From positions 1 through 64,000 of the forward strand of contig CAYRDC010000004.1 of the NCBI GenBank assembly GCA_964422925.1: a DNA stretch of 64,000 nucleotides. The letters are read 5' to 3'. Shown in pieces: positions 16,449 through 23,884 of this stretch. This stretch comes from CAYRDC01 sp964422925. Lineage in GTDB: Bacteria > Bacteroidota > Bacteroidia > Chitinophagales > S012-47. A program made the position numbers and the translations under genes. Position 1 is the first letter of the stretch; each line of letters begins with the position of its first letter. The notes under the pieces were generated by a model. It saw nothing but the letters and a program-made list of their open reading frames with translations, ran no database searches and had not been told where the DNA came from.

Positions 16449-16489
16449 GTATGGATTTTAATCAGGAAATCCGGAGTTGGTTTGCCTTG

Positions 16490-16497
16490 CAAAAATA
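16490..16497 (-). promoter_or_regulatory. -7 element for dusB
   Basis: Minus-strand TATTTTTG, an exact TAnnTTTG match, 42 bases before the dusB ATG. It lies immediately beside the opposing element at 16500-16507. Confidence 0.5.
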
Positions 16498-16499
16498 TT

Positions 16500-16507
16500 G
16501 AATTTTG
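16500..16507 (+). promoter_or_regulatory. Probable -7 element for the CPBP protease gene
   Basis: GAATTTTG matches TAnnTTTG at 7 of 8 defined or spacer positions. It is two bases from the dusB element, so the two promoters would compete for polymerase. Confidence 0.35.
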
Positions 16508-16512
16508 CAGTC

Positions 16513-17448
16513 ATGAACTCCGACCGAAGCCATTGGGCTATGTATATCAGTCGCTTGCTTATGCTTGCCGGGATGGCTTTGGTAGGCGGAAGCCTCTTCG
16601 CGCTGGTAGCTGCGCAAACCCTTCCTTTCTGGTTCCCTATCCATGACCCGCAATCCTTTTTACAGGATCCCACTGCCCAAGCCCTTTACCCGGGAGCTAC
16701 CTTGCTGGTACAGGGAGCTGCTTCACTCGGTATGTTTCTGGCGCCATCTTTGACTTACAGCCTGATCCTCCGTAAAGGGTTCACAGGTGCCTTTCAATGG
16801 AATAAGGATTTATCTTTCAAGGCGCTTGGGGTTGTATTGCTCCTGGCATTCTTTATCAATCCGGTAGTTGATCTGGCCTATCAGCTCAATCAACTCATCC
16901 AAATCCCGGAAAGCTGGGGACCGGTTTCCGAATGGCTGCAAAAACAAAACGAAACCATTACCGCCAATTACCAGGCAATGCTGGGAGATTTTTCCCCGGG
17001 CCGTTTCCTGCTCACCCTGTTCGTTATAGCGGTTATCCCCGCACTGGGTGAAGAAATGTTTTTCCGGGGCCTCCTGCAACCGCTGATGCAGGAATGGACC
17101 GGCAGGAAGCACCTGGGGATCTGGATAGCCGCTGGCATATTCGCCCTTATCCACTGGCAATTCAATTTGTTGATTCCAAGATTGTTCCTGGGCGCCTTCA
17201 TTGGTTACCTGTTCTGGTGGTCAGGAAATTTATGGTATGCCATCTCAGCTCATTTTATCAATAACCTGCTGGCTTTGGTGATCAGTTATTTCTACCCGGA
17301 AGCTGCCAGCGGGGAACCACTGCCGGCAGGCCCCGGTCCTGAATGGATTTTTCAGATAGCGGGATTGTTTTTATTTGCCTGGTTGTTATACCTGTTTTAT
17401 AAATTTGCAACCAACTCTTCGGAGAAGCATGGAAAAGAACTGGGTTAA
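16513..17448 (+). CDS. CPBP-family intramembrane metalloprotease
   Basis: 311 residues from the ATG at 16513 (MNSDRSHW); an ATG at 16540 (MYISRLL) is also possible and would leave a longer leader after the putative promoter. About seven to eight transmembrane segments. The CAAX-protease/bacteriocin-processing (Abi) motifs are intact: EEMFFRGLLQP (EExxxR), ALIHWQFN (the H of FxxxH) and the final HFINN. Cytoplasmic membrane. Members act as membrane proteases in prenyl-protein processing or bacteriocin immunity; the substrate here is unknown. Its 3' end overlaps the following DUF2007 gene by 20 bases and contains that gene's promoter. Confidence 0.88.
   Translation: MNSDRSHWAMYISRLLMLAGMALVGGSLFALVAAQTLPFWFPIHDPQSFLQDPTAQALYPGATLLVQGAASLGMFLAPSLTYSLILRKGFTGAFQWNKDLSFKALGVVLLLAFFINPVVDLAYQLNQLIQIPESWGPVSEWLQKQNETITANYQAMLGDFSPGRFLLTLFVIAVIPALGEEMFFRGLLQPLMQEWTGRKHLGIWIAAGIFALIHWQFNLLIPRLFLGAFIGYLFWWSGNLWYAISAHFINNLLALVISYFYPEAASGEPLPAGPGPEWIFQIAGLFLFAWLLYLFYKFATNSSEKHGKELG
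17374..17407 (+). promoter_or_regulatory. Promoter inside the CPBP gene for DUF2007-cdsA-gdhA
   Basis: TTTG at 17374-17377, a 22-base spacer and TAAATTTG (exact TAnnTTTG) at 17400-17407, 22 bases before the DUF2007 ATG. Confidence 0.5.
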
Positions 17449-17635
17449 AATATATTCCTGCACAACTCAGTTCAACGCGGAGATGCTCAAAGGTCTTCTC
17501 GCTGAAAATGACATAGACTGCGTCCTGATCAATAAAAGAGATTCTTCCTACGGTACCTTTGGAGAAATCGAATTGTATACCCACCGGGATGAGGCCATGA
17601 AAGCGCTGCACGTGATAAAATCCACTGAAAAATGA
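17429..17635 (+). CDS. DUF2007 domain protein (putative signal-transducing protein)
   Basis: 68 residues from the ATG at 17429 (MEKNWVKIYSCTTQFNAEMLKGLLAENDI). The ferredoxin-like arrangement (first strand WVKIYS, helix AEMLKGLL, strand DCVLINK, then GEIELYTHRDEAMKALHVI) is that of PF09413, small cytosolic proteins of unknown role, often beside membrane genes. It overlaps the CPBP gene by 20 bases and the cdsA start by 4 bases (ATGA), so translation is likely coupled to cdsA. Confidence 0.8.
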   Translation: MEKNWVKIYSCTTQFNAEMLKGLLAENDIDCVLINKRDSSYGTFGEIELYTHRDEAMKALHVIKSTEK

Positions 17636-18456
17636 AAACACTCCTAATAAGGACCTTGACGGCTCTCGTGCTTGGCGCTGTGGCTGTGGCAGGTTTATGG
17701 TGGAGTGTTTACACATACTTGGCCATTATATTGGTGGCTATGGGCCTGTGCATATCCGAAATACAATCCTTGCTCCGGCCGTTATATGCTTACACCGATA
17801 AACAGGCCAGAAGGAATACAGTATGGCTGATCATACTGGCTTCGATTTTTTTTATGGGAAGCGGTCTGATAAGCCGTTTTCCGGAATGGAGCCGGTATGG
17901 TTCTTTACTGGGAGTAATACCTTTTTTATTGTATCTACCCGAATTATTCCTTCAAGGGGAAAAACCTTTTCAGCACATAGCGTATAACATGCTAACTTTA
18001 CTCTACATAGCAGGCCCCTTTGCATTGCTGAATTTGTTTATCATACAAGGCCCTGAATATATTCCTGAACTGCTTCTTGGGATACTTATCCTAATTTGGA
18101 CTTACGATACCTTTGCTTATTTTGGGGGTTCCCTGCTTGGACGTCACACTTTGTGGAAAGCAATCAGCCCCAAAAAAACCTGGGAAGGGGTGATCATTGG
18201 TGCTTTGGCAGCGATTGCAGGAGCCTGGATTATCAGCCAATATTTTTTACAAATAAAACCGGAAAACTGGCTTGTCGTTTCTGGATTAATTGTGATATTT
18301 GGCACCGTGGGCGATTTACTGGAATCTATGCTGAAACGTAGGGCTGGGGTAAAAGATTCTTCCCGCCTCTTACCCGGCCACGGAGGTATGCTCGACCGTC
18401 TCGATGCCGTACTTTTTTCATTACCCTTTATTCTTGCTTACATCTCAACAACATGA
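17632..18456 (+). CDS. cdsA: Phosphatidate cytidylyltransferase (CDP-diglyceride synthase)
   Basis: 274 residues. It makes CDP-diacylglycerol from phosphatidate and CTP at the inner membrane, the branch point of phospholipid synthesis. About eight hydrophobic segments; the family signature is near the C-terminus: TYDTFAYFGGSLLGRH, SPKKTWEG, GDLLESMLKRRAGVKDSSRLLPGHGGMLDRLDAVLF. It starts on the ATGA overlap with the DUF2007 gene and ends on an ATGA overlap with gdhA. psd, which uses a product further down the same pathway, is 1.5 kb downstream. Confidence 0.95.
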   Translation: MKTLLIRTLTALVLGAVAVAGLWWSVYTYLAIILVAMGLCISEIQSLLRPLYAYTDKQARRNTVWLIILASIFFMGSGLISRFPEWSRYGSLLGVIPFLLYLPELFLQGEKPFQHIAYNMLTLLYIAGPFALLNLFIIQGPEYIPELLLGILILIWTYDTFAYFGGSLLGRHTLWKAISPKKTWEGVIIGALAAIAGAWIISQYFLQIKPENWLVVSGLIVIFGTVGDLLESMLKRRAGVKDSSRLLPGHGGMLDRLDAVLFSLPFILAYISTT

Positions 18457-19880
18457 AAAATAAACCCATTTCTCAAAAAACTAAAAAAACTAAAAAGACT
18501 ATGGGACCCGCAACAGCATCGCGCCCAAAGATCGGGAGATCGCATGAGCGTGCCTTGCAGAAATTCATGGAGTACGTGACGAAAAGGAACCCCGGAGAAG
18601 TTGAATTTCTCCAGGCCGTTCAGGAAGTGGCGGCATCGGTAATTCCTTTTATCGCAAAACATCCGGAATACCGGGATGCTAAAATCCTGGAGCGCATGGT
18701 AGAACCGGAAAGGGTATTTATCTTCCGCGTACCCTGGGTGGACGACAAGGGCCAGTATCATGTAAACCGTGGTTACCGGATTCAAATGAACAGCGCTATT
18801 GGGCCCTACAAGGGCGGTCTGCGCCTTCACCCTTCGGTAAACCTCAGTATTTTGAAATTTCTGGCTTTTGAGCAAATCTTCAAAAACAGCCTGACCACGC
18901 TGCCTATGGGAGCCGGAAAAGGCGGAGCGGATTTTGACCCCAAAGGAAAATCAGACAATGAAGTGATGCGGTTCTGCCAAAGCTTCATGACGGAATTGTC
19001 CAAATACATTGGCCCGAACGTTGACGTACCGGCCGGAGATATCGGTACCGGCAGCCGGGAAATCGGTTACATGTTCGGACAATACAAACGCCTGCGCAAC
19101 GAATGGTCAGGCGTGCTTACGGGCAAAGATCTGACCTATGGCGGAAGCCTCATCCGTCCGGAAGCCACCGGGTATGGCAGTGTTTACTTTGCCGAAGCTA
19201 TGCTGGAAGAACACGGCTCCACGGTGGAAGGAAAAACCTGTTTAGTGTCCGGTTCAGGAAATGTGGCTCAATACACTATTGAAAAATTACTTCATCTTGG
19301 AGCCAAGCCGGTTACAGTTTCAGATTCGGATGGCTTCGTCTATGACAAAGACGGCATCAACCAGGAAAAACTGGAGTTTATCAAAGAACTGAAAAATAAA
19401 AGGCGCGGGCGTATCAGTGAATTTGCCGAAGAATATAACCTGGAATACTATCCGGCTGAAAAACCCTGGGGTATTCCCTGTGACCTGGCATTTCCCAGCG
19501 CTACTCAAAATGAAATCAATGAAAAAGATGCCAAAACCCTGGTGAAAAACGGATGCTTCTGTGTAACGGAAGGAGCCAACATGCCCTCCACCCCGGATGC
19601 CATCGAATTATATATGGAAGCCGGTATCCTGTACGGTCCGGGCAAGGCGGCCAATGCCGGTGGCGTAGCGGTTTCCGGCCTGGAAATGTCGCAAAACAGC
19701 ATCCGCTACAACTGGAGCCGCGAAGAAGTGGACCAACGGCTTCAGAATATAATGCACAGTATTCATGCACAATGCGTCAAATACGGTAAGGAAGGCAAAC
19801 GCGTTAATTATATGAAAGGCGCGAACATTGCCGGATTTATTAAAGTAGCCGATGCCATGCTGGCCCAGGGGCTTGTCTGA
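18453..19880 (+). CDS. gdhA: NADP-specific glutamate dehydrogenase
   Basis: 475 residues, ~25 longer than usual because of a lysine-rich N-terminal extension (about ten Lys in the first 20 residues). It converts 2-oxoglutarate and ammonia to glutamate. Core motifs: RGYRIQMNSAIGPYKGGLRLHPSVN, the active-site LPMGAGKGGADFDPKGKSD, DVPAGDIGTGSREIGYM, the nucleotide-binding VSGSGNVAQYT, and GANMPSTPDA. Typical of the hexameric NADP type. The start overlaps the cdsA stop by four bases (ATGA); an alternative downstream ATG is MGPATASRPK (residue 17). A strong hairpin follows the stop. Confidence 0.96.
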   Translation: MKNKPISQKTKKTKKTMGPATASRPKIGRSHERALQKFMEYVTKRNPGEVEFLQAVQEVAASVIPFIAKHPEYRDAKILERMVEPERVFIFRVPWVDDKGQYHVNRGYRIQMNSAIGPYKGGLRLHPSVNLSILKFLAFEQIFKNSLTTLPMGAGKGGADFDPKGKSDNEVMRFCQSFMTELSKYIGPNVDVPAGDIGTGSREIGYMFGQYKRLRNEWSGVLTGKDLTYGGSLIRPEATGYGSVYFAEAMLEEHGSTVEGKTCLVSGSGNVAQYTIEKLLHLGAKPVTVSDSDGFVYDKDGINQEKLEFIKELKNKRRGRISEFAEEYNLEYYPAEKPWGIPCDLAFPSATQNEINEKDAKTLVKNGCFCVTEGANMPSTPDAIELYMEAGILYGPGKAANAGGVAVSGLEMSQNSIRYNWSREEVDQRLQNIMHSIHAQCVKYGKEGKRVNYMKGANIAGFIKVADAMLAQGLV

Positions 19881-19901
19881 GCATTTGAATGTTATTTCTC
19901 T

Positions 19902-19909
19902 TATTTTTG
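19902..19909 (+). promoter_or_regulatory. Possible -7 element for psd
   Basis: TATTTTTG, an exact TAnnTTTG match, one base before the hairpin at 19911. Transcription from it would start inside or just before the left arm of the hairpin. Confidence 0.4.
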
Positions 19910-19910
19910 T

Positions 19911-19946
19911 ATCCGGTTCGGACCTTTCCGAACCGGATCTTTTTTT
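19911..19946 (+). terminator. gdhA terminator / psd leader hairpin
   Basis: A perfect 12-bp inverted repeat (19911-19922 and 19927-19938) with a 4-base CCTT loop is followed by C and seven Ts; the last T directly abuts the psd ATG at 19947. It has the form of a strong intrinsic terminator for gdhA, yet it forms the whole 5' leader of psd. Confidence 0.8.
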
Positions 19947-20603
19947 ATGAGATACTTGCACAAAGAAGGACGTAAAATTGTATTCCAGCTGTTTTTACTG
20001 CTGCTGGCCCTGAATATTATCTGGCAAATGGCCTTTACCGGAAGGCCTATCGCCTCTACCATGCTCATGGTAGCTTCGGTGGTTACCCTGATGGTGGTAG
20101 CGGCCTTTTTCCGAAACCCCACCCGCTATCCCGACCCCGATGACAATAAGGTGATCGCTCCGGCTGACGGAAAAATCGTTGTGATTGAAGAAGTCATGGA
20201 AGATGAGTTCTTCAAGGACAAACGCCTGATGGTATCCATTTTCATGTCTGTGAAGAACATTCATGTAAACCGGAACCCGGTCAGCGGGCAGGTGAAATAC
20301 ATCAAATACCACCCGGGGCGGTACTGGGTTGCCTGGCATCCGAAATCATCGGAAGAAAATGAACGGACCAGTATCGTGATCAGCAATCATAAACTGGACC
20401 TGCTGGTGCGACAGATTGCCGGCAAACTGGCCCGCAGAATTGTCTATTACCTGAAGGAAGGCGACCGCATACTCCAGGGCCATGAATTCGGATTTATTAA
20501 ATTTGGATCCAGAGTGGACATCTTCCTGCCGCTGGACACCCGGCTGAACATCGAATTGGGGCAGCGCGTAAAGGGAGGCGAAACCATAATTGCTTATTTG
20601 TAA
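19947..20603 (+). CDS. psd: Phosphatidylserine decarboxylase proenzyme
   Basis: 218 residues, the short archaetidylserine/phosphatidylserine decarboxylase type. It makes phosphatidylethanolamine at the inner membrane using a pyruvoyl cofactor. Two transmembrane segments in the first ~55 residues (FQLFLLLLALNIIW; TMLMVASVVTLMVVAAFF), then RNPTRYPDPDDNKVIAPADGKIV, the conserved MSVKNIHVNRNPVSG, and GFIKFGSRVDIFLP, where Gly-Ser is the self-cleavage site generating the pyruvoyl group. The gene begins at the end of a terminator-like hairpin. Together with cdsA it forms a phospholipid block interrupted by gdhA. Confidence 0.95.
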   Translation: MRYLHKEGRKIVFQLFLLLLALNIIWQMAFTGRPIASTMLMVASVVTLMVVAAFFRNPTRYPDPDDNKVIAPADGKIVVIEEVMEDEFFKDKRLMVSIFMSVKNIHVNRNPVSGQVKYIKYHPGRYWVAWHPKSSEENERTSIVISNHKLDLLVRQIAGKLARRIVYYLKEGDRILQGHEFGFIKFGSRVDIFLPLDTRLNIELGQRVKGGETIIAYL

Positions 20604-20619
20604 CCTACAATCCAGCCGT

Positions 20620-20919
20620 ATGAAAAAATTCATGCTTTTTATTGCCATCACCGGATTGATAACCGTTATGGCCCAAGCCCAAACCAATTCCCAGAATGAA
20701 TCAAACATTCCGCAGCAGGAACAGGCAGTTCCCGCGTCACCTAACACGCCCGTGGCCACTCCGGTGGTTCCGGCAACCCAGGGGGCAGCCAATAAAAGTT
20801 ACTGCCAACCGGGAGTAAAGAAATCGTGTTGCAGCAAAGGAAAAGGCAAAGCATGTTGTAAAAAGGATAAAGCGAAAGGTAATCAGCCAGAAGAAGGCAA
20901 GAATAACGACCCGAATTAG
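20620..20919 (+). CDS. Small secreted Cys/Lys-rich protein of unknown function
   Basis: 99 residues from the ATG at 20620 (MKKFMLFIAITG). A signal peptide of ~21 residues ends AQAQ. The middle is Pro/Val/Thr/Gln-rich and likely disordered; the C-terminal third has CQPGVKKSCCSKGKGKACCKKDKAK with five to six cysteines in CC pairs among lysines, then a short acidic tail. No family recognised. CC-pair clusters can bind metal or form disulphides; this is inference only. It starts 17 bases after psd, and its stop overlaps the end of the convergent YjjG gene by four bases. Confidence 0.65.
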   Translation: MKKFMLFIAITGLITVMAQAQTNSQNESNIPQQEQAVPASPNTPVATPVVPATQGAANKSYCQPGVKKSCCSKGKGKACCKKDKAKGNQPEEGKNNDPN

Positions 20920-21635
20920 TTGTTGGGCAGAAAAATTTCCAGCAATTCCGGGAGGCTGCTGATCTCATAGGTCGCAGCCTCTTCGTACGTATGGCCCTTT
21001 GGATTGTATAACACCTGGCCCATGCCGGCCCTGCGCGCCCCCAGGATATCCACTTCCCAGTTATCCCCGATGTAAACCGATTCTTCCGCGCGGGCCCCGG
21101 CTTCTTTCATTGCAAATTCAAAAATTGCTTTATCAGGCTTCAGGCATCCCGTTTCCTCTGAAGTCACCACCACCTGGAAATATTTCTCCAAGCCGGTAAC
21201 CTTTAATTTGGTCCGCTGCACATAATCAAACCCATTGGTAATCAGGTGGAGTGGATAATGGCGGGCCAGCCGCTCCAGCACTTCAACGGTACCGTCCATC
21301 AGGCAGGATTTGCGGGAACAGACATCCAGGTAAGCATCAGACAATTCAATGGCCATACCTTTATCCGTGATCCCGAAATCATTCAGTGTCCTGATCCATC
21401 GGTTTATGCGCAGGAAATTGCGCGTTATATTCCCTTTCCGGTAATCATCCCACAGTTTTTCATTGCGGAAATGATATTGTTCAATGAACTTCTTCCGGCT
21501 GGGAATTCCCTTGTCCTTTAACCGGAATTTATCATACAACTCCTCCAGGGTTTGCAGCGAGCTGGCCGCGAAATCATACAAGGTGTAATCAAGGTCGAAA
21601 AACAAATGGCGATATTGAGTTGGCCAATTTTCCAT
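20916..21635 (-). CDS. YjjG-family HAD nucleotidase
   Basis: 239 residues. HAD superfamily subfamily IA: motif I FFDLDYTLYD (nucleophile and acid Asp), motif II LITNGFD, motif III Lys in KPDKAIFEFAMKEAG, motif IV YIGDNWEVDILGARRAGM. The YjjG group dephosphorylates pyrimidine nucleoside monophosphates including non-canonical ones (house-cleaning). Cytosolic. The start overlaps the methylmalonyl-CoA epimerase stop by one base, so the two are translated from one message although unrelated in pathway. Confidence 0.9.
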   Translation of the reverse strand: MENWPTQYRHLFFDLDYTLYDFAASSLQTLEELYDKFRLKDKGIPSRKKFIEQYHFRNEKLWDDYRKGNITRNFLRINRWIRTLNDFGITDKGMAIELSDAYLDVCSRKSCLMDGTVEVLERLARHYPLHLITNGFDYVQRTKLKVTGLEKYFQVVVTSEETGCLKPDKAIFEFAMKEAGARAEESVYIGDNWEVDILGARRAGMGQVLYNPKGHTYEEAATYEISSLPELLEIFLPNN

Positions 21636-22042
21636 TATTGTTCTGGCTTATCCTGGCAAAATTCAACCAAAACCCCATGGGTGTCTTTCGGATGCAGGAA
21701 ATTGATAAGCTTGTCGTCAGCGCCAGGCTGTGCTTTAGCATATAATAGCCGGAAGCCCTCTGAACGTAAGCGGGAAGCTTCGCCTTCCGCATCAGTTGTG
21801 CTGAACGCGATATGGTGAATTCCTTCTCCCCTTTTTTCCAGGAATTGCTGGACGGGGCTTAACGGATCAGTCGGCTGCAGCAATTCGATCTTCACATTCC
21901 CAACATCAAAAAACATAGTCGCAACGGCCTGGCCCGGGACTTCTTCCGTCTTGTAGGGCGGGCGACCCAGCAGTCGGGTAAACAACTCACCGGCTTTTTC
22001 CAGGTCCTGTACGGCAATGCCTATGTGTTCCAGTTTGTCCAT
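21635..22042 (-). CDS. mce: Methylmalonyl-CoA epimerase
   Basis: 135 residues, the usual size of this VOC-fold metalloenzyme, which interconverts (S)- and (R)-methylmalonyl-CoA in the propionate/succinate route. Paired glyoxalase-like modules: LEHIGIAVQDLEKAGELFTRLLG with metal ligand His near residue 6; VKIELLQP; GEGIHHIAFST with the second metal His; and the C-terminal GVLVEFCQ with the Glu ligand. The methylmalonyl-CoA mutase genes are not in this window. One-base overlap with the downstream YjjG gene. Confidence 0.93.
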   Translation of the reverse strand: MDKLEHIGIAVQDLEKAGELFTRLLGRPPYKTEEVPGQAVATMFFDVGNVKIELLQPTDPLSPVQQFLEKRGEGIHHIAFSTTDAEGEASRLRSEGFRLLYAKAQPGADDKLINFLHPKDTHGVLVEFCQDKPEQ

Positions 22043-22121
22043 GCGATGCGCTTTGCCCTAAAATTAGAAAAAACCCTTGCACTTCCTGTTGTGTACCCTG
22101 TGAACCTGTTCTCGCTTGAAA

Positions 22122-22150
22122 TTGTTTTACCCCTGAAACTTGTATTTTTG
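22122..22150 (+). promoter_or_regulatory. Promoter of the A-type Fe-S carrier gene
   Basis: TTG at 22122-22124, an 18-base spacer and TATTTTTG (exact TAnnTTTG) at 22143-22150. The ATG at 22169 follows 18 bases later. Confidence 0.65.
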
Positions 22151-22168
22151 CCTTAAAGCCCAAATCCC

Positions 22169-22495
22169 ATGTTATACATCTCTGAAAGCGCCAGGAACCG
22201 CGTTTTGCAAATTATGGAACAGGAGCAAAAAGACGATAGCTGGTTTGTCCGGGTCAGTGTCACCTCTGGTGGCTGTTCCGGATTCAGCTATCACATGGAG
22301 TTCGACAACGAGCTGAAACCGGATGACCAGGTGTTTGAAGACAAAGGCATACGCCTGGTGACGGATATAAAGAGTGTGTTGTACTTATTCGGGACCACCC
22401 TGAATTTCAGTGACGGCCTGAATGGCAAGGGATTTTATTTTGAGAACCCCAACGCCAGCCGTACTTGTTCCTGTGGCGAAAGCTTTGCCGTCTGA
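22169..22495 (+). CDS. A-type iron-sulfur cluster assembly protein (IscA/SufA/HesB family)
   Basis: 108 residues. Carries or transfers Fe-S clusters to apoproteins. The three conserved cysteines are present: Cys36 in SGGCSGFSY, and Cys100 and Cys102 in the closing CSCGESFAV. Family beta-strand markers include the KGIRLVTD segment and LNFSDGLNGKGFYFENPNA. The subfamily (SufA, ErpA, IscA) cannot be fixed by eye, and no suf or isc operon is adjacent. It has its own well-formed promoter and ends two bases before the convergent glyA stop. Confidence 0.93.
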   Translation: MLYISESARNRVLQIMEQEQKDDSWFVRVSVTSGGCSGFSYHMEFDNELKPDDQVFEDKGIRLVTDIKSVLYLFGTTLNFSDGLNGKGFYFENPNASRTCSCGESFAV

Positions 22496-22497
22496 TT

Positions 22498-23775
22498 TTA
22501 CAGCTCAGGATATAACGGGAACCCCTGCATAAATTCATTCACTTCGGCCCGCACTGCGCGGATCAGTTCTTCATTTTCCGGATCTGTTACAATGCGGTCG
22601 ATCCAGTCCACTATTTTCAGCATATCCGTTTCCTTCAGGCCGCGGGTAGTCACTGCGGCCGTACCGATGCGTATGCCTGAGGTGACGAACGGGGATTTGT
22701 CATCAAAGGGAACCATGTTTTTATTGACCGTGATATCGGCCGCTACCAGGGCATTCTCCGCCTGCTTGCCAGTAATATTTTTTGAGCGCAGGTCGATCAG
22801 CATCAGGTGGTTGTCGGTTCCCCCGGAAATCACTTTATAGCCTTTCTGTACAAAAGCTTCAGCCATGGTTTTGGCATTGGAGATTACCTGCCGGCAATAA
22901 GCGGCAAATTCATCGGTCAGGGCTTCTCCGAAGGCCACCGCTTTAGCGGCAATCACGTGCTCCAGCGGCCCACCCTGGGTACCGGGAAACACCGCGCTGT
23001 CCATTATGGCTGACATTTTCCGGATCTTTCCCTTGGGAGTCAGAATGCCCCAGGGATTGTCGAAATTCTGTCCCATCATGAGCATGCCGCCTCTCGGGCC
23101 CCGGAGTGTTTTGTGGGTGGTGGTGCTCACAAAATGGCAATACGGCATTGGATCGTTGAGCAAGCCCTTGGCGATTAAGCCGGCCGGGTGGGCAATGTCC
23201 GCCACCAGGAAGGCTCCCACCGAATCGGCTATCTGGCGGAAGCGCTTGTAATCCCAATCGCGGGCATAAGCCGAAGCCCCGCAGATAATTAGCTTTGGTT
23301 TTTCCTTGCGAGCGATTTCTTCCACATGATCCATGTCAATCATCCCGGTTACCTCCTCCACACCGTAAAACACGGGGCGGTAGAGCTTTCCCGAAAAATT
23401 CACCGGGCTGCCGTGAGTCAGGTGCCCGCCATGCGACAGGTTGAATCCCAGGATGATATCTCCGGGCTTCAGTACCCCCAGCATAACAGCCGCGTTTGCC
23501 TGAGCTCCGCTGTGCGGCTGTACATTGACCCAGGCAGCTCCGAACAGTTCTTTGGCACGTTCGCGGGCAAGGTCTTCGGTTTTGTCAACCACTTCGCAAC
23601 CGCCATAATAGCGTCTGCCCGGCAGGCCTTCCGCGTATTTATTGGTCAGGCAAGAACCCATGGCTTGCAACACCTGCAGGCTGGTGAAGTTTTCCGAAGC
23701 AATCAGCTCAATACCCTTGCGCTGGCGCTCCAGTTCCTCCTGAATCAAATCAAAAACCAGTGTGTCGCGTTTCAT
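22498..23775 (-). CDS. glyA: Serine hydroxymethyltransferase
   Basis: 425 residues from the ATG at 23775 (MKRDTLVFDLIQEE); upstream in-frame codons reach the -7 element and are unlikely. PLP enzyme giving glycine and 5,10-methylene-THF from serine. Motifs: GIELIASENFTS, NKYAEGLPGRRYYGGCEVVD, HSGAQAN, LSHGGHLTHG, the Asp/His pair VADIAHPAGLIA, and the PLP lysine in TTTHKTLRGPRGG. Bacteroidota-length protein with all catalytic residues. Convergent with the Fe-S carrier gene (2 bases apart). Confidence 0.97.
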   Translation of the reverse strand: MKRDTLVFDLIQEELERQRKGIELIASENFTSLQVLQAMGSCLTNKYAEGLPGRRYYGGCEVVDKTEDLARERAKELFGAAWVNVQPHSGAQANAAVMLGVLKPGDIILGFNLSHGGHLTHGSPVNFSGKLYRPVFYGVEEVTGMIDMDHVEEIARKEKPKLIICGASAYARDWDYKRFRQIADSVGAFLVADIAHPAGLIAKGLLNDPMPYCHFVSTTTHKTLRGPRGGMLMMGQNFDNPWGILTPKGKIRKMSAIMDSAVFPGTQGGPLEHVIAAKAVAFGEALTDEFAAYCRQVISNAKTMAEAFVQKGYKVISGGTDNHLMLIDLRSKNITGKQAENALVAADITVNKNMVPFDDKSPFVTSGIRIGTAAVTTRGLKETDMLKIVDWIDRIVTDPENEELIRAVRAEVNEFMQGFPLYPEL

Positions 23776-23799
23776 ATACCTGTTTTTTGTTCTCCGGCT

Positions 23800-23807
23800 C
23801 AAAAGTA
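23800..23807 (-). promoter_or_regulatory. -7 element for glyA
   Basis: Plus-strand CAAAAGTA is minus-strand TACTTTTG, an exact TAnnTTTG match, 25 bases before the glyA ATG at 23775. Confidence 0.5.
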
Positions 23808-23861
23808 TAAAAACCCGTTCGTCCGGTCAGGGACTATGCACCAATCCACTGCAGGTTTTTC

Positions 23862-23869
23862 TAAATTTG
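23862..23869 (+). promoter_or_regulatory. -7 element for the nitronate monooxygenase gene
   Basis: TAAATTTG, an exact TAnnTTTG match, 16 bases before the GTG at 23885; this sets the start of the gene. Confidence 0.5.
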
Positions 23870-23884
23870 GCGCAAAAGCTGGAG

